Below are positions 1 to 5,470 of a DNA stretch of 18,374 nt, piece after piece (position 1 is the stretch's first letter; the number at the start of each line of letters is the position of its first letter). The stretch spans positions 1 through 18,374 of the forward strand of contig JAKDNE010000018.1 in the NCBI GenBank assembly GCA_030451965.1. Direction: 5' to 3'. Origin of the DNA: Brachybacterium sp. (GTDB taxonomy: Bacteria; Actinomycetota; Actinomycetes; Actinomycetales; Dermabacteraceae). The translations under genes and the position numbers were made by a program. Under the pieces are notes generated by a model. The model was not told where the DNA came from and searched no databases. It saw only the letters and a list, made by a program, of their open reading frames with translations.

Positions 1-122
1 CTCCGGGGCGGGGACTGGTGGGAGGCAGGGGTGTGGTCATCGTCGGCTCCTCGGGTGGGGCTCTGGCCATCGGGGTCAGCACCTCGGATCAGGTGCTGCT
101 CTCGACGAACTTCATCGAGTAG
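1..122 (+). CDS. 3' end of an unidentified protein (partial)
   Basis: An open frame runs in from the left edge (first whole codon at 3) and ends at TAG 120-122. The last 39 residues include GVVIVGSSGGALAIGV and end VLLSTNFIE. Nearly every codon ends in G or C, as in the clear genes of this window, which supports real coding. The stretch is hydrophobic and glycine-rich, either a terminal membrane segment or a buried beta-strand region. I do not recognise the family from so short a piece. It lies upstream of, and in the same direction as, the RamB-like regulator. Such regulators often sit beside the metabolic genes they control, but nothing visible identifies this one. Confidence 0.45.
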   Translation, partial: PGRGLVGGRGVVIVGSSGGALAIGVSTSDQVLLSTNFIE

Positions 123-133
123 TCACACTCTGC

Positions 134-149
134 GGGCCCCACAAGGCCC
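134..149 (+). terminator. weak hairpin after the partial gene
   Basis: GGGCC (134-138) pairs with GGCCC (145-149) across a 6-nt loop, 12 bases after the stop codon of the upstream partial gene. There is no U-tract. It may be a weak terminator separating that gene from the regulator, but a GC-only stem of five in DNA this GC-rich could be chance. Confidence 0.2.
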
Positions 150-168
150 CCGGAACCCCCGGATATGA

Positions 169-208
169 AGAACTTCTTCGATATTTCTGTCCTGCAGAAC
201 TTTTCTGT
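169..208. promoter_or_regulatory. operator-like AGAA/TTCT repeat cluster upstream of the RamB-like regulator
   Basis: Within 40 bp just before the regulator's ATG (223) lie three interlocking inverted repeats: AGAA-C-TTCT (169-177), TTCTG-N5-CAGAA (185-189 and 195-199) and AGAA-N3-TTCT (196-206). TTCTGT also occurs twice (185-190 and 203-208). The segment is notably AT-rich compared with its surroundings. Its position suits autoregulation or a regulatory site in the promoter. It is not the TTTGCAAA-type site I associate with RamB/PrpR of corynebacteria and mycobacteria, so the binding protein is inferred from proximity only. Confidence 0.4.
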
Positions 209-222
209 GGCACCGTGTCCGC

Positions 223-1656
223 ATGGCTCACGACGAGGTGGCATCCCGCCGGGCGACGACCGAGGACGATTCCTTCGACCCGCTGATCATCGGCCAGCGC
301 ATCCGCGCCCGCCGGCAGGAGCGGGGCCTCTCCCTGGCCGAGCTCGCCGCCGGGGTCGGGCGGGCACCCTCCCAGCTGTCGGTGATCGAGAACGGCAAGC
401 GCGAGCTGAAGCTCGGCGAGCTGCGCCGGATAGCCCGCGCACTCCAGGTGGGAGTGGATGACCTGCTGGACTCGGAGCCGCCCTCGCGGCGGGCGGCGCT
501 CGAGATCGCCCTGGAGAAGGCACAGGCAGGGGCGCTGTACCGGAGCTTGCCGCTGCCTGAGCTGCCGGTGCGCAGATCCCTCTCCGATGCGGCGATCGAG
601 ACCATCCTGGCGCTGCATGAGGAGCTTCGTCAGCTGCACGAGGAGCGCGCTGCCACCCCGGAGGAGGCGCGCCGGGTCAACGGACAGCTGCGCGAGGAGC
701 AGTCCCGGGCCGGGAACTATGACGCCGCGCTCGAGGCGGTGGCCCGGGACCTGCTGGAGCAGATCGGGCACCGGGGCGGGCCCCTCTCCCAGAGCAAGGT
801 GTCGCTGCTGGCGGCGAAGCTCGGGTTCTCGCTCCACTCGGTGCCGGACCTGCCGCACTCGACCCGGTCGATCACCGACTCGGAGCACATGCGGATCTAT
901 CTGCCGCTGGGCCGATCCTCCTCGGATCCGCGCTCCACGGTGCTGCAGGCGATCGCCGCGCACGTGCTGGGCAAGGGTGAGCCCGCCGACTACGGCGAGC
1001 TGCTGCGCCAGCGGGTGGAGACGAACTACCTGGCCTGCGCACTGCTGCTGCCCGAAGGTGGGGCGTTGGACTTCCTGCAGAGCGCGAAGACGCAGCGGCA
1101 GCTGAGCGTCGAGGACCTGCGCGACGAATTCGCGGTGAACTACGAGATGGCCGCCCATCGCTTCACGAACCTGGCCACCCATCATCTGGATATCCCCGTG
1201 CACTTCCTGAAGGTGCACGCCTCCGGCACGATCCTCAAGGCCTACCAGAACGATGCGGTGCGCTTCCCCACCGATGCCCTCGGCGCCGTGGAGGGGCAGC
1301 GGGTGTGCCGCTGGTGGAGCGCGCGGCGGGTGTTCCGCAGCGAGGACCGGATGCGGCAGTACTGCCAGTACACCGACAAACCGGGCGGGACCTACTGGTG
1401 CACCTCGCACATCGAGTCGGGGCCGGGCGGGGAGTTCTCGATCTCGGTGGGCACCGCCTACCAGCACACCAAGTGGTTCCGGGGCCGGGAGACCACCGTG
1501 CGCCATGCCTCCTCCTGCCCCGACCCCACCTGCTGCCGGGAACCGGATCCTGCGCTGGTGGACCGCTGGGAGGGATCGGTGTGGCCGGTCGCGCGCCTGC
1601 ACGCCTCGCTGCTGGCCGCGATGCCGACAGGCACCTCACCGGGGTGGACCGGGTGA
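223..1656 (+). CDS. RamB/PrpR-like XRE-family transcriptional regulator
   Basis: 477 aa. Residues about 20-83 form an XRE helix-turn-helix (GQRIRARRQERGLSLAELA, then SQLSVIENGKREL), followed by a linker and an IrrE/ImmA-like central region. The C-terminal third has the pattern of the short-chain fatty-acid regulator domain (DUF2083 type). RamB and PrpR relatives control acetate, glyoxylate and propionate metabolism. The central domain keeps the ETNYLACALLLPEG segment, but where an M78 peptidase would carry HExxH it reads AIAAHVLGKG, so it is probably a non-catalytic sensor. The C-terminal region has cysteines near 362, 381, 393, 432, 437 and 438 (SSCPDPTCCREP); in mycobacterial PrpR, conserved C-terminal cysteines hold an Fe-S cluster. 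ATG 223 is the first in-frame start before the HTH; its Shine-Dalgarno is weak. The target genes cannot be told from the window. Confidence 0.85.
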   Translation: MAHDEVASRRATTEDDSFDPLIIGQRIRARRQERGLSLAELAAGVGRAPSQLSVIENGKRELKLGELRRIARALQVGVDDLLDSEPPSRRAALEIALEKAQAGALYRSLPLPELPVRRSLSDAAIETILALHEELRQLHEERAATPEEARRVNGQLREEQSRAGNYDAALEAVARDLLEQIGHRGGPLSQSKVSLLAAKLGFSLHSVPDLPHSTRSITDSEHMRIYLPLGRSSSDPRSTVLQAIAAHVLGKGEPADYGELLRQRVETNYLACALLLPEGGALDFLQSAKTQRQLSVEDLRDEFAVNYEMAAHRFTNLATHHLDIPVHFLKVHASGTILKAYQNDAVRFPTDALGAVEGQRVCRWWSARRVFRSEDRMRQYCQYTDKPGGTYWCTSHIESGPGGEFSISVGTAYQHTKWFRGRETTVRHASSCPDPTCCREPDPALVDRWEGSVWPVARLHASLLAAMPTGTSPGWTG

Positions 1657-1660
1657 CGAT

Positions 1661-1677
1661 GCTCGAGTTCCTCGAGC
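1661..1677. terminator. short hairpin between convergent genes
   Basis: GCTCGAG-TTC-CTCGAGC, a perfect 7-bp stem with a 3-nt loop, begins five bases after the stop codon of the RamB-like regulator and lies before the end of the convergent exporter gene (1728). There is no U-run, but a compact stem at this place is a plausible bidirectional terminator in a high-GC genome. Confidence 0.4.
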
Positions 1678-1727
1678 GGCATGCGCCGACCGGCGCAGCC
1701 GACGGGGCGTGAGCGCCGCCGGCCCCG

Positions 1728-2348
1728 CTATCCCCGCGCGACCCCGACCAGCAGCAGGGCGGCCAGCGCCCCGTAGACGGTGCCGGCAGTCGCATCCAGG
1801 GCCAGACGGACGCGGCGCCGACCGAGCACGGCGTCGCGGAAGACACCGGCGGCGCTGCCGATGGCGATGTCCGTGACCAGCCCGGTGAGCTGGAGCAGCA
1901 GACCGAGCATGAGGATCTGGCCGAAGGGATGCTCGCCCGTCGAACCGAGGAACTGAGGCAGGAAGGCGACGAAGAAGAGCGCGATCTTGGGGTTGGTGAG
2001 ATTCACCAGGAAACCACGACGGAACACGTCGGGGACGGTGTGCGCCTCGGCGATCGCGGCCCCAGCGTTCCGCCAGGTGGTGACGGCGAGGAAGAGCAGA
2101 TACCCGGCCCCGGCGATCCGGATCGCGTCGAGCGCGGCGGGCAGCTGCGTCAGCGCGACCCCCAGCCCCGTCGCCGCGACGAGCACCCAGAGGGTCATCG
2201 CGGAGGTCACGCCGAAAGCCCCGCGCACCGCCGCCCCCCGACCCTGGTTGATCCCGGTCGCGATCATGAAGGCCATGTCCGGTCCCGGGGTCACCAGGAT
2301 CACGAGCACCGCCACCAGGAACGCGGGCAGGACGGACACATCGAGCAC
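1728..2348 (-). CDS. LysE/RhtB-family amino-acid exporter
   Basis: 206 aa from GTG 2348. It is an inner-membrane exporter of the LysE/RhtB type, which typically expels amino acids or their derivatives. The N-terminus is a hydrophobic helix running into VTPGPDMAFM, the family's proline-glycine-proline signature. NLTNPKIALFFVAFLPQF, typical of the middle of RhtB proteins, follows, with further membrane helices to the C-terminus, giving about six helices in all. I chose GTG 2348 because GAGG lies seven bases upstream and the length matches the family; a TTG at 2387 would add 13 residues with no family match. It is divergent from an Lrp/AsnC regulator, the standard arrangement for amino-acid-induced exporters. 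A likely promoter is TTGCGG (2444-2439), 18 bp, TATCTT (2420-2415). The substrate is not identifiable. Confidence 0.87.
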   Translation of the reverse strand: MLDVSVLPAFLVAVLVILVTPGPDMAFMIATGINQGRGAAVRGAFGVTSAMTLWVLVAATGLGVALTQLPAALDAIRIAGAGYLLFLAVTTWRNAGAAIAEAHTVPDVFRRGFLVNLTNPKIALFFVAFLPQFLGSTGEHPFGQILMLGLLLQLTGLVTDIAIGSAAGVFRDAVLGRRRVRLALDATAGTVYGALAALLLVGVARG

Positions 2349-2414
2349 TTCGCCACCTCGGACTCTCAGCGGGAGAATCTCCCCCAAACCTCGCCCTCAC
2401 CTGGGCCAACAGCG

Positions 2415-2444
2415 AAGATAGAGGGTGGCGATGCGGCGCCGCAA
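2415..2444 (-). promoter_or_regulatory. predicted promoter of the LysE-family exporter
   Basis: On the minus strand, TTGCGG (2444-2439), an 18-bp spacer and TATCTT (2420-2415) make a good sigma-70 type promoter. Transcription would start near 2408, leaving about 60 nt of leader before GTG 2348. The -35 hexamer is one arm of the palindrome at 2439-2458, so a bound regulator would compete with or position RNA polymerase. Confidence 0.5.
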
Positions 2445-2458
2445 TCACCGAGTTGCGG
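2439..2458. promoter_or_regulatory. palindromic operator candidate, Lrp/exporter intergenic
   Basis: CCGCAA (2439-2444), 8 bp, TTGCGG (2453-2458): a perfect dyad between two divergent genes, overlapping the predicted -35 box of the exporter. A site of this size and position is what an Lrp/AsnC dimer would recognise. Binding by the neighbouring regulator is inference. Confidence 0.45.
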
Positions 2459-2472
2459 ACAGGATGCGGGAT

Positions 2473-2492
2473 GCTCCAGCATTCTGCTGAGC
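2473..2492. promoter_or_regulatory. second palindromic operator candidate upstream of the Lrp gene
   Basis: CAGCA-TTC-TGCTG (2477-2489) is extended outward by GCT (2473-2475) and AGC (2490-2492) with one unpaired C. It lies just upstream of the proposed -10 box (2498-2503) of the Lrp-type gene, where a -35 element or spacer would be, suiting autorepression. Its sequence differs from the 2439-2458 dyad, so the two may not bind the same protein. Confidence 0.35.
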
Positions 2493-2497
2493 GGCGT

Positions 2498-2512
2498 TAC
2501 GCTGAGTGTGTG
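2498..2512 (+). promoter_or_regulatory. -10 box and leaderless start of the Lrp-type gene
   Basis: TACGCT (2498-2503) fits TANNNT and is followed by exactly six bases and then GTG 2510. This spacing places the transcription start at the start codon, as in leaderless actinobacterial mRNAs. No convincing Shine-Dalgarno precedes the GTG, which agrees. The same layout occurs twice more in this window (11163-11177 and 11243-11257). Confidence 0.5.
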
Positions 2513-2938
2513 CTCGACGACCTGGACCACCGCCTCATAGCGCTTCTGCGCTCCAACAGCCGTGCCCCGGTGGCGGTCCTGGCGCGGGAGCTGGGGATCA
2601 ATCGCTCGACCGTCACCTCACGGATCGACCGCCTCGTGGACACGGGGGTGATCGAGGGGTTCACGATCCGGGTCAGCAGCGACCTCCAGCAGGACTCCGT
2701 ACAGGGCGTCATGCTGGTGGCCACCGAGACCCGGCGCAATCACGACATCGTCCACGAGATCCGCGGCTACCCGGAGATCGAGGAGTTCCACTCGACCACC
2801 GGGACCTGGGACCTGGTGATCCAGCTGCGCTGCCGCAACCTCTCCGAGTTCGATCTGGTGCTCGAACGCGTCCGTGCCATCCCGGGAGTGAACTCCACGC
2901 AGACGAGTCTGCTGTTCAGCTCACTGCGCACCGAGTAG
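2510..2938 (+). CDS. Lrp/AsnC-family transcriptional regulator
   Basis: 142 aa from GTG 2510. It starts in typical family fashion (MLDDLDHRLIALLRSNSR) with a winged helix-turn-helix whose recognition part is LARELGINRSTVTSRIDRL. GVIEGFTIR leads into the C-terminal ligand-binding RAM domain, with EIRGYPEIEEFHSTTGTWDLV near its middle. Such proteins assemble as dimers to octamers and change DNA binding on sensing amino acids. Starting further upstream in frame (2453) would add 19 residues without family resemblance. It is divergent from a LysE/RhtB exporter, its most likely target, with two palindromes between them. Its stop is 16 bp from the convergent sortase gene. Confidence 0.9.
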   Translation: MLDDLDHRLIALLRSNSRAPVAVLARELGINRSTVTSRIDRLVDTGVIEGFTIRVSSDLQQDSVQGVMLVATETRRNHDIVHEIRGYPEIEEFHSTTGTWDLVIQLRCRNLSEFDLVLERVRAIPGVNSTQTSLLFSSLRTE

Positions 2939-2954
2939 GCACCGCGGCGGGGCC

Positions 2955-3725
2955 TCACGTCTCGATGAGCCGTGCAGAGATCACGGTGTTGTCCAGGTGG
3001 TGCTCGTCCCCGTCCAGGTCGCCGCTGCAGGTGATCAGTCGCAGCTCCGGTCCGTCAGTGTTGCCGTAGACGGCCACGGTGGGGAACTCGTCCTTGGGGT
3101 ACCGGGCCGCGTCGTAGACCTCGAAGGTCGCGACGGTCCCGTCCTCGCGGTCGACCTCGATGCGGTCCCCGGATTCCAGCGCTCCGAGCTCGAAGAAGAC
3201 CGATGGATCTCCGTGCCAGGTCACGTGGCCCTCGATGACGGCAGGTCCGGTCTCTCCCGGGGTGGGTGAGCCGTCGAACCAGGCCGTGAGATCTGCCTGT
3301 TCGCCGCGCGGGGCGAGCAGCTCTCCGTTCTGTCCGAGACCGATCGGGAACACCTGCTCGTCGACACCGATCGCGTCGATCCGCAGTCCGGTCGGCTCCG
3401 AGGAGTCCATCGGGGTCACGCCAGTCGACTCCGGTGCGGCGGTGGTGGCCTGCTGTGAGGGTTCGGCCGACGCGTCGACCGGGACGGGTGACGCCGCTGC
3501 GCCCCCGCTGTCCGACGGCTCCTCGCCGCCGCCGTCCGACGGCTTCTCAGCGCCGCCGCTGTCGGACATCGGTCCGCTCGTGCGCAGCGCGGGCTCCGGT
3601 GGGGCGCCGACCTGGCTGGTCAGTGCGAACACCAGGAGCGCCGCGCCGAGCAGCGCGAGGATCGTCAGAACGACGGCCGCCGTGCGGCGACCGCCGTTCC
3701 GACGGGATGCTCCCTGGGGAGTCAT
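2955..3725 (-). CDS. class F sortase
   Basis: 256 aa. Sortases are membrane-anchored cysteine transpeptidases that act outside the membrane on surface proteins. Here a short basic cytoplasmic head is followed by one membrane helix (about 14-36), a low-complexity Ser/Gly/Glu/Pro linker (about 50-105) and the catalytic domain (about 113-256). The expected residues are visible: His167 in IEGHVTW, Cys233 in LITCSGD and Arg252 in ISARLIE; GPAVIEGH, PKDEFPTVAVYG and LRLITC are typical of class F. The start at ATG 3725 follows the TGA of the CHRD gene (3729-3727) by one base, so its translation is probably coupled and its ribosome-binding site lies inside the upstream gene. The pairing points to the CHRD protein as a candidate substrate, although no LPXTG-like motif was found there. 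Confidence 0.88.
   Translation of the reverse strand: MTPQGASRRNGGRRTAAVVLTILALLGAALLVFALTSQVGAPPEPALRTSGPMSDSGGAEKPSDGGGEEPSDSGGAAASPVPVDASAEPSQQATTAAPESTGVTPMDSSEPTGLRIDAIGVDEQVFPIGLGQNGELLAPRGEQADLTAWFDGSPTPGETGPAVIEGHVTWHGDPSVFFELGALESGDRIEVDREDGTVATFEVYDAARYPKDEFPTVAVYGNTDGPELRLITCSGDLDGDEHHLDNTVISARLIET
3502..3569 (-). repeat. short tandem repeat coding the sortase linker
   Basis: GTCCGACGGCT occurs at 3510-3520 and 3534-3544, a 24-nt period, with a diverged third unit ending at 3569. It codes for repeated SDxGG-type units in the stalk between the membrane helix and catalytic domain of the sortase. Such a repeat can change length between strains without breaking the frame, altering the reach of the enzyme. 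Confidence 0.6.
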
Positions 3726-3726
3726 C

Positions 3727-4509
3727 TCACTTCTGCGTCTGACGACGGCGCAGGGCGAAAGCACCCGCGGCCGCTGCGGTCAGCAGGCCGCCGCCGGCCA
3801 GCATGGCACCGGACTGCTCGATGCCTGCGGTGGTTCCGTCACCGGTCTCGGCACCGCCCTCGGGCCACTGCTCCATCTGGGCCAGGTCGAGCGTGCCGCA
3901 GGCGGCCGGGTCGGTGGCCTCGGACGGCAGGCTCGGGTCCAGGTCGGACATATGGTCGCCGTCGTAGGTGCCGTTGCCGTTGTAGTCCACGCCGTGCAGC
4001 ACCACGGAGCCGTCACCCTTGGCGAGGCTGGCGGCGACATCGTCGGTGACCTCGAAGGTGCGCTCGTAGCTCGCGTCACCGACCGGGAAGCGGTCGACGG
4101 CCAGGGCGCTGTCGGGGCTGGTGTCACCCTCCTTCGTCAGCGAGACCTGCACGCCGCCGTAGGAGTCGGCCGCATCGGTGGTCTGGATCGCCCCGTCGAC
4201 ACCGGTGCCCTCCATGTTCGGGTCCGGGCACTGGTTGGTGCCGCCGATGTGGATGTGCTGGGCGTGGGGGGCTTCGGCGAGCATGCCGGAGCTGTCGACC
4301 TTCACGGTGACCTCGTTGCCGTCGAGCGTGATCCACGCCGTGCCGGAGGAACCGGAGTCGTTCAGCTCGCTGAGGTGCGCCTCGAGGGTCGCGGTTCCCT
4401 GCCCGCCGTCATGATCGTCGGCCAGCGCGGCACCCGAGGCGCCGAGCGTGCCGAGGGCGATCGTGGCCGCGAAGAGGGGGAGCAGTCGCTTCGTCGTCGT
4501 CGTACGCAT
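3727..4509 (-). CDS. exported CHRD-domain protein with C-terminal membrane anchor
   Basis: 260 aa from ATG 4509, preceded by AAGGAG six bases upstream. The signal peptide is clear: basic MRTTTTKR, hydrophobic core, probable cleavage after GAALA near residue 30. A CHRD-type domain follows (from TATLEAHLSELNDSG), with HAQHIHIGG and a CP motif shortly after; the CHRD domain is named after chordin and its role in bacteria is unclear. The C-terminus has a hydrophobic segment of about 20 residues (from GAMLAGGGLL) and the tail RRRQTQK, the anchor half of a cell-wall sorting signal, but I see no LPXTG, LAXTG or similar pentapeptide before it. The sortase gene starts one base after its stop. It may be a class F substrate with an unusual signal or simply a membrane-anchored surface protein. 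Confidence 0.8.
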   Translation of the reverse strand: MRTTTTKRLLPLFAATIALGTLGASGAALADDHDGGQGTATLEAHLSELNDSGSSGTAWITLDGNEVTVKVDSSGMLAEAPHAQHIHIGGTNQCPDPNMEGTGVDGAIQTTDAADSYGGVQVSLTKEGDTSPDSALAVDRFPVGDASYERTFEVTDDVAASLAKGDGSVVLHGVDYNGNGTYDGDHMSDLDPSLPSEATDPAACGTLDLAQMEQWPEGGAETGDGTTAGIEQSGAMLAGGGLLTAAAAGAFALRRRQTQK

Positions 4510-4737
4510 GATGACTCCTTCGTCGGATGCCGGACGACCCTGCGGCCGTCGTGGGCGGCGATCCAGGAGGGGTTCGGAGCATGACGGGAAGTGGATTGGA
4601 TGAATTTTCGAGGCGATGCAGACGGGGTCACCTCCGGGACCCCCGCCCAAGCATGACGCAGAATGAGTTCCACCGCGCATGGCGCCCTTCTGCGCAGGGC
4701 GAGGGGCACAGACGGAGCGTGAGGGAGGGAGGCGGCA
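4510..4737. promoter_or_regulatory. divergent control region between the CHRD operon and a small ORF
   Basis: This 228-bp gene-free stretch separates the CHRD/sortase operon (-) from the 82-aa ORF (+). It holds AAGGAG for the CHRD gene (minus strand, just after 4509) and GGGAGG (4727-4732) for the small ORF. An AT-richer patch at 4591-4610 is the likeliest place for the minus-strand promoter. On that strand CATCC (4602-4598) and CCCGTC (4588-4583) recur, with similar spacing, upstream of the sigma-factor gene. No clear sigma-70 promoter was found. Confidence 0.3.
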
Positions 4738-4986
4738 GTGGTCAGTTCCCCCACCGGTCTGCCGACGCTCCTCTTCGGTCCACTCTGGGTCGACTACCGC
4801 ATCTCGCCGGCGCCGGGCTCCGGCACCGCCACGCTGCTGAGCGCCGTGCTGTGGATGCCTTTCCCGTCCGGATTCCTCGGCGTCGCCCGTCGGTACGTGC
4901 TGGCCTGGGGGGATGTGCTCATGATGCGCAAACAGCTGTATACGCTGTCCCGCCTCGCGGAGGGCACTGCGACTGCCCGGACATGA
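4738..4986 (+). CDS. small hypothetical protein (82 aa)
   Basis: I do not recognise this protein. It starts at GTG 4738 with GGGAGG five bases upstream and ends at TGA 4984-4986, inside the left arm of the palindromic terminator. Third codon positions are very strongly G or C, the coding signature of this genome. The middle is hydrophobic (TATLLSAVLWMPFPSGFLG, then VARRYVLAWGDVLMM), perhaps one or two membrane-associated helices, and the C-terminus is short and polar. The opposite strand also has an open frame (4794-5018) sharing the same third positions, so base bias alone does not settle the strand. The Shine-Dalgarno and the placement of the terminator favour plus. Confidence 0.4.
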   Translation: MVSSPTGLPTLLFGPLWVDYRISPAPGSGTATLLSAVLWMPFPSGFLGVARRYVLAWGDVLMMRKQLYTLSRLAEGTATART

Positions 4987-5018
4987 CGAGACCCCCTCCC
5001 GGGAGGGGGTCTCGTCAT
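4983..5018. terminator. perfect 36-bp palindrome, bidirectional terminator
   Basis: ATGACGAGACCCCCTCCC (4983-5000) is followed directly by its exact reverse complement (5001-5018), giving an 18-bp perfect arm with no spacer; in RNA the innermost bases would form the loop. It lies seven bases past the 3' end of tRNA-Ala on the minus strand and overlaps the stop codon of the plus-strand small ORF. It should therefore stop transcripts from both sides. Confidence 0.75.
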
Positions 5019-5024
5019 ACCTAC

Positions 5025-5100
5025 TGGTGGAGACTAGGGGGGTCGAACCCCTGACCTGAAGCTTGCAAAGCTACCGCTCTACCAACTGAGCTAAGTCCCC
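5025..5100 (-). tRNA. tRNA-Ala (anticodon UGC)
   Basis: On the minus strand the gene begins GGGGACTTAGCTCAGTTGG and ends AGTCTCCACCA. The acceptor arms GGGGACT and AGTCTCC pair with one G-U. The D arm is GCTC/GAGC, the anticodon loop is TTTGCAA with anticodon TGC, and the T arm is GGGGTTCGAACCCC. The anticodon stem has one U-U mismatch. The 3' CCA is encoded (5027-5025), unlike the tRNA-Ile gene upstream. It is the last gene of the tRNA-Ile/DLW-39/tRNA-Ala unit. Confidence 0.97.
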
Positions 5101-5112
5101 GTGCGTGGAAGA

Positions 5113-5295
5113 TCAGACGGTGCGGGCCGGTGCGGGCTGTGCCGACACCGACTCCATGTCCTGCTCGGCGGAGATGCGCTCCGCCTCGTTCCACAGATCA
5201 TTGCGGATGCGGTCGGATTCGACCTTCCGCCACGCGAGGAGACCCGCGATCGACGTCCCGGTCAGGACGGCGGCGGCGGTGATGAACTTCTTCAT
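5113..5295 (-). CDS. DLW-39 family small protein
   Basis: 60 aa from ATG 5295, with GGAGGAA just upstream. The N-terminus (MKKFITAAAVLTGTSIAGLLAW) is a short membrane helix. RIRNDLWNEAERI carries the DLW motif that names this small actinobacterial family, which has no known function. A polar tail follows. The gene is tightly nested between two tRNA genes on the same strand: its start lies 21 nt after the end of tRNA-Ile and its stop 12 nt before the beginning of tRNA-Ala. It is therefore very likely part of the same primary transcript and released as an mRNA by tRNA end-processing. Confidence 0.85.
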   Translation of the reverse strand: MKKFITAAAVLTGTSIAGLLAWRKVESDRIRNDLWNEAERISAEQDMESVSAQPAPARTV

Positions 5296-5316
5296 GAGTT
5301 CCTCCGATCCTCGAAG

Positions 5317-5390
5317 TGGGCCTAACTGGACTTGAACCAGTGACCTCTGTCTTATCAGGACAGCGCTCTAACCGACTGAGCTATAGGCCC
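5317..5390 (-). tRNA. tRNA-Ile (anticodon GAU)
   Basis: On the minus strand it begins GGGCCTATAGCTCAGTCGG and ends TAGGCCCA. The acceptor arms pair perfectly; the D arm is GCTC/GAGC. The anticodon stem CTGTC/GACAG encloses CTGATAA with anticodon GAT. The T arm is of the CTGGTTCAAGTCCAG form. No CCA is encoded (the next bases are CTT), so it must be added after transcription. It is the first gene of the three-gene unit. Confidence 0.97.
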
Positions 5391-5440
5391 GGGTGGGGAT
5401 CACCACCGGAGCATCTCCGGATGTCGACCACCGACGCACA

Positions 5441-5470
5441 ACTGTACGGCGCACGTGGCGCGGCGTCCAA
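5441..5470 (-). promoter_or_regulatory. predicted promoter of the tRNA-Ile/DLW-39/tRNA-Ala unit
   Basis: Minus strand: TTGGAC (5470-5465), 18 bp, TACAGT (5446-5441). Transcription would begin near 5434, about 44 nt before the 5' end of tRNA-Ile. That leader contains a perfect hairpin, CCGGAG-CAT-CTCCGG (5406-5420), which RNase P processing would remove. Confidence 0.5.

Noticed and set aside
112..1602. Long minus-strand open frame opposite the RamB-like regulator
   Set aside because: It mirrors a well-supported HTH protein; the product is low-complexity Arg/Gly/Pro-rich with no domain, the usual antisense artefact in high-GC DNA.
1659..1712. 17-codon plus-strand micro-ORF (MLEFLERHAPTGAADGA)
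   Set aside because: It lies on the hairpin after the regulator stop with no ribosome-binding site; chance is the simplest explanation.
3160..4584. 474-codon plus-strand frame opposite the sortase and CHRD genes
   Set aside because: The minus-strand products have signal peptide, catalytic residues and good start signals; the plus frame has no recognisable domain and crosses two genes.
5025..5390. tRNA-Ile and tRNA-Ala as part of an rRNA operon spacer
   Set aside because: No 16S or 23S sequence flanks them; a protein gene lies between them and an ECF operon beside them.
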